Positions 56,801 to 64,000 of a stretch of 64,000 bases of DNA are shown here, one piece after another (position 1 is the stretch's first letter; each line of letters opens with the position of its first letter). The notes under the pieces were generated by a model. It searched no databases. It worked only from the letters and a program-made list of their open reading frames with translations, and was not told the origin of the DNA. The position numbers and the translations under genes were made by a program. Origin of the DNA: Pseudeuparius sepicola (Eukaryota; Arthropoda; Insecta; Coleoptera; Anthribidae); assembly GCA_963920635.1 (NCBI GenBank), contig OY987299.1, positions 30,086,901 through 30,150,900 on the forward strand. Direction: 5' to 3'.

Positions 56801-59800
56801 TAAAAACTTCCCCCCTACGGTGCGAACTTTTTGGAGGACACTGTATAGTTAATGTCTCTGGCATATACAGGGTTTCTGTTGATGGAGGGCTACTTTAAAA
56901 GAACTCGACAAATATGCATTTTTTGTCGGAGAACTTTATGTGAAATAAAAATTTGCTTTTTTGATGGGGTATTTTGTGGGATATTTTCGAAAAACCCGAA
57001 AACTGATGAAATTTCTTCGGCTTGTTACTCTTTTATTTCAAGAGTTACTGAAAAAGTTTCTGAATGAAATCAGTGACCAAAACTTATTGCTTTAAGTCTA
57101 CTCTAACAAAATTTGGAAAAATGTTGCGGTTTAGTGGGTGATCCGATTTGACTTCACCGAAGAAAGGTGAGTCCCAAAACGTAGGTGCTTGGAATTTGGG
57201 ATGGGAGAAATTTTGATAGTTTTGGGGAGTAATTTCGAGGAAGACAACGTTGTAGATGATACCAGGTTGCCATATCTACAAAATGTCGGTGTTTGAGGGT
57301 TGTTGCTTGTCTTCTTTTAGAAATCTTCACTCATTTCTCTCAAATCACACATCGTTAACATCGACTACGCGTTGGGTAGTTTATTGATAGAGTGGTAGAA
57401 ACACAATTATTTCAATTGAAGTACAGAAGTATATACATTGGCTTACCTGTAATAAGCGCCATCTTTATAGAAGTACGTGTATCCGTTCGTCCACTGGAAG
57501 GCCGCATCTATATCATCCGGCACGCCGTCCCAGTTAGCTAGCGGCTTGGGGTAAGTAGACTTCACGGGAGGTCTCTGAGATGGGTCGAATCTCCAGAACT
57601 TGCTGCCCTTGTAGAAGTAGATCTTACCTATAACCAAATCGGGAAGGTGTTAAGTATTCGAAATATATAAATCACTTGGCAGTAGTTATTACCGTTTCCG
57701 CTCCAAACCAGCGCGGCGTCAATGTTGCTCGGAATTCCAGTGAACCCTTCGGAGATGTCCTTCGGGTAGTTACCGTCCATTTTCCTTCCCTTGTACCTAT
57801 AGACAAAGGATAAACAATGTAAGCCTCACTGAGACGTCAACTGCAGAAAGTGGTACTTTGCCGCAGTCTAGTGCTGAGAAGACCCTTTTTGCATGAGTTA
57901 GGAACATTTTTTCTACCAGCGTAAGGAAAATAAAGAAAACATTTAAACCAAAGGTATTTAAAGCCCAACGAGAAAAAAATACTTATAGTCTATTTGGAAA
58001 TGAAAGGAGGCCATAAATTACGAATGAGAAGGCAAATTTGACCATTTCAGTGGCATGCCCTTTGGCTACAAATATGATGAGGATAAATCACGGGCGTAGC
58101 CAGGATTTAGTTTTGGGGGGGGGGGGGGGGTTTAGTTTGAGAAGTAAATAAAACAACAAAAATATACTTATATGAAATTTAATATCTATATATCCATCCG
58201 AAAAACTACGACATATATTTATAAAGTTCTTAACTTTAAATGAAATGGATAAATTAATTTCGTTCCTCTGCGCTAAATCTAAAACCATTAAAGAAGAAAT
58301 CTTCGGTTTTTTCTTTTAAATATATCTACTACTTCATCTGCATGAATTTCTGTTCCATAGTGAATGTTCATTAGAGCCAAACCATTAAGTCTGTTTTCAC
58401 TTGTAGTGTTTCGTAAGTAGTTTTTCAGTCTCCTTAGGCTCGAGAAAGACCTCTCTGGGGTAGCAGTGGATACAGGAATGGTAGCCAAGATTTGTAGTAA
58501 TGTGTAAATATTAGGATAAAGGTTTTTATCGCACATATCTAGGCATTCCAAACTAGATTTCGGGGTAGGCAGTCTTCTTATCAGCATGCGAGGTAGCTGA
58601 AGCTTTGATAGCTAAATCCAAATTTGTTTCTTTATTAGAAACCCCTTGACCTTGACTACACCATTTTTACCAGTAGTCCATACCTTTAGGTTTACCACCC
58701 TTCCTTTTTTTCCCCTCCATTTTTCGACAGTAATAATGATTCACGTCTCTATCCTTAACAAGGATAGATAATATTAGGTAATATTTTGCTTATTTCGGGG
58801 GGGGGGGGGGGGGGGTTGAACCCCCGAAACCCCCCCTTGGCTACGCCCGTGGGATAAATATAAAAAATAATAAAAAATTGAAAATAACTCTGTAATGCAT
58901 TGAATTTTAATTGGGTTTTTCGCCACCAAACTGGTTAAAAGACAACTTTTTCAAGTTGCCTGGAAAATTAATAAATTCTTAACAGTAAAGGAACTAAACT
59001 TTGAACTTGAAACTCAAAATATATCTTCAACAAATTTGTTTCCTGAGCTTTCGGAGAATAAATAATACATTAAGATCGATGCTAGTTAAAACTAAACCAT
59101 TTAATGAGGTATAAAGTTCAAAAAATTGCATTTATAAAATTCCTTGCGAATGTGGAAAGTTCTATGTTGGGGAGACTTGTAGGCCATTTAACTTTCGTTT
59201 AAAAGAACATAAAATTTATATCAGGCAAAATCAAATTTCGAAGTCGAAAATATGTGAACACTCTCTTAATAACAATCATAGCAATTTGTGGGATATGTCC
59301 AAACCAATTCTCAAAGAAGAAGCAGGAACTAGACGAAAAATTAACGAATCAGCATTTATTCTAGGAAATACAGACAACTGTGTTGCTGAATGTTCAGTGG
59401 AATTCAGTAAAATATTATTGCCACTTATTCAAAAAGAAGTTAGTATAAATAATTAGATAGAACACAGGGTGACAGGTGTTTCTGTTGTCATGACATTTTA
59501 ACCTGAAATTTATTAATGTGTCATTTCACTTTGACGTGACATGATCTTTGAGAAAGGAGGAAGATTTATTCTCGGAAAGCTCAGGAAACAAATTTGTTAA
59601 AGATATTTTTTGAGTTACAAGTTCAAAGTTAGTTCATTTACTGTTAAGAATTTATTAATTTTCTAGGCAACTTGAAAAAGTTGTCTTTTAAACAGTTTGG
59701 TGGCGAAAAACCCAATTAAAATTCAATGGATCTGTTTACGGCACATATAAATTTTAGAAAATATTTAACTCTGCAATGCCTTGCTAAAATGTGTTGGTTT

Positions 59801-60544
59801 CCAGAATGTTTACTTTTCCGCACTAGGGCAGAAAAGTAATGCGCAAAAGTAACTCTGCCGCAAAAGTAGAACTTTCGGCATTAAAAGTAACTGGTAGAAA
59901 AAACATATTTATTATCAACGATAAGTTGATATTCTGCATATTAGAGATATATGATTCGTAATTTTCTACTGTAGAAGACAGTGGGAAATAAACAAAAGCC
60001 ATTATGGATACCACTAACTTGAAATTATGATTTTATGGATGTAAAATTGGGATGTCGAAGTAGTCAAGAATAATATTTGGTGCCAGGTGTGGGGTTTGAT
60101 CTAATATCAGATTTTGGGTTACAAACTTTTTTGCTTTTTTGTTTAACGGGTACAGCGCATTTTGTCGGATTTATATAGTTCAGATATTTAATGCTTGTTT
60201 TTTTTTCGGTGTGCTGAAGCCAGGTATCATATCCAAAATGAACCAATAAGATCGCACAAATAAGCTGAATCCAAACTCGAGACTAACCTCCAGTATTTCG
60301 ATCCTTTGAAGAAATAAGTCTTGCCGTTTTTGTACGTGAACGCGGCGTCGATGTTACCAGGAAGACCGGGCCATCCTTCCGAAATAGGTTTTGGATAGCC
60401 TGTTGCTACGCTCTCCTCTGTCAACCTCCAATACTTATCTCCCTTGAATATGTAGGTGTAGCCCTCGGCGGAGTTGAAAATCGTGTCGAACTTGGGATCC
60501 TTGCATAGGGTTGCGTCTGGTACGTCGCTCGGTGGTGCTGGTAT
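50834..60544 (-). CDS. Mmp1: Matrix metalloproteinase, hemopexin domain and C-terminal exons (partial gene)
   Basis: Four exons on the minus strand: 60288-60544, 57693-57796, 57447-57627 and 50834-51161, with GT-AG junctions and matching phases (0/2, 2/1, 1/2, 2/end). Exon 1 opens with a Pro-rich hinge and then LCKDPKFDTIFNSAEGYTYI, the first hemopexin blade with its propeller-closing Cys. Blades 2-4 follow (WPGLPGNIDAAFTYKNGKTY, GIPSNIDAALVW, NWDGVPDDIDAAFQW), each ending in a YFYKG/YFFKG-YW signature. The last exon gives RFNDRAFAVDVTSPAFPR and STAHWWLGCK, whose Cys pairs with the one in blade 1. An acidic Ser/Asp tail and a hydrophobic stretch follow. MMPs are secreted or membrane-anchored zinc proteases that cleave extracellular matrix; the hemopexin propeller guides substrate and TIMP binding. 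Pro- and catalytic domains are off the right edge. A possible donor (CAG|GTAGGA near 50958) could give another C-terminus. The Mmp1 assignment over Mmp2 is from recalled similarity. Confidence 0.88.
51540..52285. other. Possible left part of an interrupted element in the MMP intron
   Basis: GCACAAGCATGGGGTTGCTT + CTGGGGTATA near 51546 resembles GCACAAGCATGTGGTTGCTT + CTGGGGTACT near 55401 in the same orientation. The two lie on either side of the TIR element 52286-54952. A purine-rich run is at 52140-52190. This could be direct terminal repeats of an LTR-type element split by the TIR element, but no gag or pol was recognised. Confidence 0.3.
52206..52233. repeat. Micro-palindrome insertion (CATAGAGAAA arms), perfect 8-bp duplication
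   Basis: 28 bp, ends CATAGAGAAA / CTTTGTCTATG (one mismatch). Flanked by GTGATGAT at 52198-52205 and 52234-52241. Confidence 0.7.
52463..52790. repeat. Three tandem copies of a 108-bp repeat
   Basis: TTACCTGTGAGATGTTACAT recurs at 52481, 52589 and 52697, exactly 108 bp apart. Each copy ends TTAAATTAATTTTxAGACAA. The 81-codon frame across it is only the repeat read through. Confidence 0.88.
53629..53820 (+). CDS. Candidate orphan exon inside the 52286-54952 element
   Basis: After TTTTGTTTTCCCATATAG (acceptor-like) the frame reads YLTSCKHNSKDKTCEEHIAR, CILVLVEGAPNTGKHQENRS and KPSKEDPAKPADSSNQRT to a stop near 53820. It is hydrophilic with three spaced Cys and is locally GC-richer than its flanks. 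I do not recognise the protein. It may be part of the element's own gene or an unrelated exon. Confidence 0.25.
54218..54532. mobile_element. Foldback with paired ribozyme-like hairpins
   Basis: Arms CAATGAAGTGAAATAACGGG + TATTTCAG and inverse CTGAAATACCCGTTATTTTA. Each arm carries CCTGACGAAGGCC-loop-GGCCGAAAGCTTGG, which has the CUGANGA-stem-GAAA layout of a hammerhead core. No ORF. Confidence 0.65.
54953..55732. other. GC-richer intronic stretch with unrecognised open frame
   Basis: 54990-55430 is richer in GC than its surroundings. A frame at 55163-55435 reads ENKVGTITIEGAGLVKLDRH and HYYSVGPGLERAVGFYGDNN. I do not recognise it; a remnant of a retroelement protein is possible, given the GCACAAGCATG repeat nearby at 55401. 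Confidence 0.3.
55733..56848. mobile_element. Foldback element of about 1.1 kb in the MMP intron
   Basis: Left ACAGTGTCCCCCAAAAAGTT, TAATTAACGTTTTATTTTGA and TTTTTGGGGTTACCTTTTGC; right inverse to AACTTTTTGGAGGACACTGT. Arms extend most of the way to the centre (AAATATTTAGTTTTTTGCCA in both orientations). No ORF. Confidence 0.75.
56849..57446. other. MMP intron sequence
   Basis: No additional exon or repeat recognised. The frame 56852-57067 looks like chance. Confidence 0.3.
58089..58851 (-). mobile_element. hAT element with perfect 8-bp duplication, in the MMP intron
   Basis: Ends CACGGGCGTAGCCAGG and CCTTGGCTACGCCCGTG, flanked by GGATAAAT on both sides (58081-58088, 58852-58859). Runs of G lie just inside both ends (58116-58130 and 58798-58815). 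It carries a hAT transposase C-terminus on the minus strand. The perfect duplication implies a recent insertion. Confidence 0.88.
58288..58587 (-). pseudogene. hAT transposase C-terminal dimerisation domain (truncated)
   Basis: Contains LLQILATIPVSTATPERSFS, SLRRLKNYLRNTTSENRLNG and LALMNIHYGTEIHADEVVDI. The P-VSTATPERSFS-LRRLK-YLR-T----RL-GLAL--IH signature is the hAT dimerisation domain of the ZMYM/TTF-zinc-finger-linked branch. The N-terminal zinc finger and the RNase H-like catalytic part are missing, so this is an internally deleted copy. Confidence 0.85.
58899..59728. mobile_element. Penelope-like fragment between inverted repeats
   Basis: Left repeat (58899-59065) ATTGAATTTTAATTGGGTTT, AAGACAACTTTTTCAAGTTG, AACAAATTTGTTTCCTGAGC; right repeat (59564-59728) is its inverse. 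Between them is a GIY-YIG endonuclease frame (59115-59456). Penelope-like elements are known to carry terminal repeats in direct or inverted arrangement. Confidence 0.65.
59115..59456 (+). CDS. GIY-YIG endonuclease domain of a Penelope-like element (partial)
   Basis: An open frame of about 113 codons: NCIYKIPCECGKFYVGETCR, RPFNFRLKEHKIYIRQ, ICEHSLNNNHSNLWDMSKPI, KEEAGTRRKINESAFILGNT, ending with a stop at 59454-59456. The IPCECGKFYVGET block corresponds to the GIY-YIG core, RLKEH carries the conserved Arg, and the Glu in INESAFIL fits the metal-binding position. These are the catalytic landmarks of the endonuclease fused behind the reverse transcriptase in Penelope-like retroelements. The reverse transcriptase is absent, and no start codon lies at the frame's beginning. 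The frame is uninterrupted. Confidence 0.75.
   Translation, partial: SSKNCIYKIPCECGKFYVGETCRPFNFRLKEHKIYIRQNQISKSKICEHSLNNNHSNLWDMSKPILKEEAGTRRKINESAFILGNTDNCVAECSVEFSKILLPLIQKEVSINN
59729..60287. other. MMP intron sequence
   Basis: No exon or repeat recognised. Short CAACGATAAGTTG palindrome near 59917 without flanking duplication. Confidence 0.3.
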
Positions 60545-61079
60545 CTAAAAACGCAACAGAACATTTAGATCTGGTAAGCTGTCTGGCATAAAATGTTTAC
60601 GAATACATCTATAATAGGTAGAGTAACCCAAATATGCAACACGCATATTTTGCATATTTAGCATATTATATGCATTTTTTTAAATATTTGCATATATCCT
60701 TAAAATATGGCATATTATGCATAATTCAAACAATTTAGGATAATTTAAATCTTTGGGAGGCGTTTCATTAATTTTTGGGAACAGGGGTCGGTGTCTAGGT
60801 AGGTACCTGGTTTTCCCAAAATAATATAGGTAAATTATAATTTTATGGACACTAATCCTGGTGATCTGAAAACTAATAAAGTAGGTATTTATACCAATTT
60901 AATAACGTACAATAATTATTGTAAAGGACAGAATAAATTATAGATAGGTAAATATTTATATACCTACGAAGGATAATCCATTTCTGCATTTTATTTCTGA
61001 TTCTGCTTTTGAAGTGATCACGTCGGCCTCGATTTCTTTTTTTTTTTGTGTTGGGAGTTGTTGTATTTTACTAAGTAAA

Positions 61080-61690
61080 ATGCCCAAAGTCAATAGTGCG
61101 TCAGTGTGGATTAAGCCATACAAAGAACTAAGAATAGATATGGGAAAAGTCAAATTGTAAGTATAGGTTTTTGAATATTCTATTCAATATACAGGGTGTA
61201 CCAATGGTGCAAAATCGTTCGATAGTTAAATTCTTCTTGGGATACCTATATTATGGAACCTCATATATTTTTTATTCGTTTGTCTATCTATATTTTTTTA
61301 TCTAGAAAAAACACATAATATATCAACCGATTTCGCACCATTAGGACACTCAGGAATCACGACACTTTCGTTTCACATTTCTATCGAAGTTCCTACCTAT
61401 GTATCTACTGATATTCAGTTTAATAATTCAATTTTTCTTTCATTGAAGATGCGATAAAAAATTCCAAGTAGACAACATGAAAACTTCTACTCATATTGCC
61501 GCCAAATTGAGTAAGATGAAATCTGGAGATGTGCCACAACCGACATTAACGCAATGTTTAGAACCAATGTCCAAAAATTAGGAGCCAAATGAAAAAGACA
61601 TCTTTAACAGAGACCTATGTCGTGCAATGATGGCGTCAAATAGTCCGTTGCCAAAACTTCACTTCTTTTCTCCAGAAGTATTGCAAATTT
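61080..61690 (+). pseudogene. BED/CGGBP1-like N-terminal region of a hAT transposase
   Basis: Exon 61080-61155 reads MPKVNSASVWIKPYKELRID then MGKVK. After a GT-AG intron, 61449 onward reads CDKKFQVDNMKTSTHIAAKL then SKMKSG, and after a stop NRDLCRAMMASNSPLPKLHF. The KFQVD-H---HI pattern and the F/N-RDLCRA-M-S--PL block match transposon-derived CGGBP1-like proteins. Part of the zinc-finger loop is missing and stops interrupt the frame. Confidence 0.6.
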
Positions 61691-61904
61691 AATGTCCCAA
61701 CACTACGAAGAGAGAATTGAGAATTTTGAGCAACATTTAGTGGTTTATTGTTTTTACAACTAAATTTCAACCTGATTTTTATAATTTATAATAAATGCAT
61801 ATTTAGATTTAGTTCAATCGCAATGTATGTAGAAAATTTAAAATAAAATATTGTTACTTTTACTATATATAAATGCATTTAGAAATTTGTATGTACATTA
61901 TATA

Positions 61905-62710
61905 TACAGGATGATTTTTTTAGGACTACCACCGCGATTTTCTCGCTTATTTTGCGCCCTACAAAAAAGCGTAAGAAACAAAAATGTGGCAATTTTGGAC
62001 AGCTAAGTGGTGCAACAAAATAAATCGGCATCCATGGCCAACTTGTCGCGCAAAATTAAAAAAACTTCAAATTGAGCAAAACTGTTAACAGCCGTGGAAT
62101 GTTTATTTTAAGAGACAGAGAAAAACTTTTATATTGAAAATTGATGGCACTAAGAAGATTTATGCAACTGGGTACTCGGATAGTTTCAGAAAGTTATACA
62201 GGGTCTTCGGCTCTCTTGAGGCTATGAATTTTTTTTGTTTATTTCTTATTAAGCGATTTTCTCGCTTATTTTAGACCGCACAGAAAATACGTAAGAAAAC
62301 AAAATATGGCAATTTTGGTCAGCGAGGTACCGTTAAAAAAGGAATGGGCCTCCGTGCCCAACTTTTCACGCTGTACTAAAAAAACTTAAAATCAACAAAA
62401 ATTTTCATGGTCTCAAGAGAATTTGCTGAAACTATCTGAGCACCTGGATGGATAAAGCTTGTCAGTGCCATCAATTTTCAATATAAAAGTTTTCCTCTGT
62501 CTCTTAAAATAAACATTCCACGGCTATTAATAGTTTCGCTCAATTTGAGGTTTTTTCAATATTGCGCGACAAGTTGGCCATGGATGCAGATTTCTTTTGC
62601 AGCACCACTTAGCTGTCCAAAATTGCAACATTTTTGTTTCTTACGCTTTTTTTAGGCCGCAAAATGAGCGAGAAAATCGCGGTGGTAGACCTAAAAAAAT
62701 CATCCTGTAT
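61905..62710. mobile_element. Foldback nested in the hAT
   Basis: Ends TATACAGGATGATTTTTTTA + GGACTACCACCGCGATTTTC and the inverse GAAAATCGCGGTGGTAGACC to ATCATCCTGTATA. Inner arms (AATGTTTATTTTAAGAGACA, TTTATATTGAAAATTGATGG) continue near the centre. Confidence 0.8.
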
Positions 62711-62924
62711 ATCTATTTGTAAATGAAACAATAAATTTTTATTTTTAAAGTATTTCTTAATTTGCATATTTTCAACATTTTCCTGCATATTTTGATTAAA
62801 TTATTTGCATATTTATGGGCATATTTTTAGGGTTTCGACTATTTGGGTTACTCTAATAATAAGAAATCAGATAAGGATAAGAGATATAGATAAACAAAAT
62901 TTTAACAAAAAAATTAAAACCTAC

Positions 62925-63285
62925 TTCAAAAATTTGCCCGTATGCACACTCCACTAAAAATTAAAAAAAAAAAATAACAAAAAATAAAACCGACTTCACA
63001 AATTTGGAAGTGTGCACATTTCAACTAAAATTTTAGATATATTTTCTCTTTCTAAATTGAGTTATCTTTGGATTTGGTGACAGTCGAGGCAAGGAATGCG
63101 AATCTATTTAGATATGAATACATCATAACTTACTGTCACCGACTTCAAAGATAACTCAATTTAGAAAGAGAAAAATATTTCTAAAATTTTAGTTTAAATG
63201 TGCATACGGGCAAATTTGTGAAGTTGGTGTTATTTTTTGTTATTATTTTTTTTAAATTTTTAGTGGAGTGTGCAGGTACGGGAAA
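62925..63285. mobile_element. Foldback element near the right edge
   Basis: CACTCCACTAAAAATT + AAAAAAAAAATAACAAAAAA and CTCTTTCTAAATTGAGTTAT are repeated inverted at 63140-63270. The centre holds an inverted GAATGCGAATC/GACAGTCGAGG region. Confidence 0.6.
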
Positions 63286-63289
63286 ATTT

Positions 63290-64000
63290 TTGAAATTTTT
63301 CTTTTTAAATTTAATTTCTCTTCAAACTGAAATGTAACCACCCCTAAAGTAACCCCTTTCTAATAAAATAAGAATCATCCAAATCGGTCCAATATGAACT
63401 TTCATCCCCTATTTATCTACCCTTAGGGGTGGAATTTTTTCTTTAAATTTAAATGGTACCACACCTAAGGTACCCCCTTTCCAATAAAGAAAGAATCATG
63501 GAAAATATAGTCAAATTATTTTAAGAAGTCCTTACTGGGATTGTCAATTGGTAATTTCGCCATCCTAAGTTGGTGTCAATGCAGCAAAAAATGCAATCGG
63601 GTAATAAGTCCAGGCCAGTAACGAGCCCATTTGCACAATGAATAACTACTAATAACAAGAATAACACAGAAACTTTTCACATCATAAGCCAATGAGTGAC
63701 GTCATTAACTGGTTGACCCACAACATATACCAATGTTATGCCCATGGTTAACAGAAAATTCCTAGGGATTTTGTGGAGAATGTCATCTGACAAAATCGGG
63801 ACTTCTTACAGTAATCGGGGTATAATCCCTTTCTAATAAAAAGAGAATCATCGAAATCAGTCCAATATGAAATTTAATCCCCTATTTTTCGACCCTTAGG
63901 GGCGGAATTTTTTCTTCAAATTTAAATGGGACCATTCTGTAGGTATACCCTTTCAAATAAAAAAAGAATTGTCCAAACCGGTTTATAAATAACGGAGTTC
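63290..64000. repeat. Dispersed repeat with AATAAAAAAAGAATCATC units, split by a MITE
   Basis: 63350-63510 and 63826-64000 repeat CCCTTTCTAATAAAAxxAGA, ATCATCxAAATCxGTCCAAT, CCCCTATTT-TACCCTTAGG and GGxGGAATTTTTTCTT. The second block continues off the window. Confidence 0.6.
63508..63826. mobile_element. Non-autonomous DNA transposon, copy 3 (inverted, internally deleted)
   Basis: Starts TATAGTCAAATTATTTTAAG + AAGTCCTTACTGGGA and ends GGGACTTCTTACAGTAATCG + GGGTATA, matching both ends of 25662-26300 in reverse. About half of the interior is missing (join near 63680). Confidence 0.78.

Larger units (their letters stand above)
60619..62855 (+). mobile_element. hAT-type transposon with BED/CGGBP1-like exons
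   Basis: Ends TAGAGTAACCCAAATA and TATTTGGGTTACTCTA. Flanks ATAATAGG and ATAATAAG agree at 7 of 8 bases. Both subterminal regions are dense in GCATATTT motifs. Contains decayed N-terminal exons at 61080-61690 and a nested foldback at 61905-62710. Lies in an upstream intron of the MMP gene or its 5' region. Confidence 0.82.

Noticed and set aside
1..64000. CRISPR array, bacterial operons or rRNA genes
   Set aside because: Intron-split animal genes and TE content rule out a prokaryotic region; no regularly spaced repeat-spacer array or rRNA was seen.

Overview
The window looks like the nuclear genome of an insect. It is AT-rich, its genes are split by introns with GT-AG splice sites, and most of the rest is transposon debris: hAT, PIF/Harbinger, mariner-type, Jockey LINE, Penelope-like, and many foldback/MITE elements. 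The order cannot be fixed from the sequence. A beetle-like or other neopteran insect is my guess.

Three host genes are supported, all on the minus strand. (1) 1313-5348 holds the first three coding exons of an SLC5-family sodium-coupled transporter (sodium-dependent multivitamin transporter / monocarboxylate type); the rest lies off the left edge. (2) 28610-32688 holds a complete six-exon msl-1 homologue of 492 codons, with the N-terminal coiled coil and C-terminal PEHE domain of the MSL dosage-compensation/H4K16-acetylation complex. (3) 50834-60544 holds the last four exons of a matrix metalloproteinase (hemopexin-like domain and C-terminal tail); the catalytic exons lie off the right edge.

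The mobile content is deeply nested. 9152-12345 is a foldback element that contains a second copy of itself, a 1.95-kb hAT with an 8-bp target duplication, and another foldback inside that hAT. 12437-13290 is a hAT-like element holding a second hAT MITE. 14534-15812, 58089-58851 and 60619-62855 are further hAT-type elements with recognisable 8-bp duplications. 17573-19455 has terminal repeats over 500 bp long around a decayed cysteine-rich protein. 20955-23530 is a 5'-truncated Jockey-clade LINE. 52286-54952 is a TIR element with 108-bp subterminal repeats. 58899-59728 is an inverted-repeat unit around a GIY-YIG reading frame of Penelope type. A 634-bp unit is tandemly duplicated at 37458-38725.

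The most unusual signal is a recurrent class of tiny insertions. At least 18 sites carry a near-perfect palindrome, usually 20-36 bp long, most with CA...TG ends, flanked by 6-8-bp direct repeats that look like target-site duplications. Several share arm sequences. One sits inside a Harbinger transposase reading frame, one is inserted within another, and two lie in msl-1 intron 2. They behave like transposons reduced to their terminal repeats. I know of no named family that fits.
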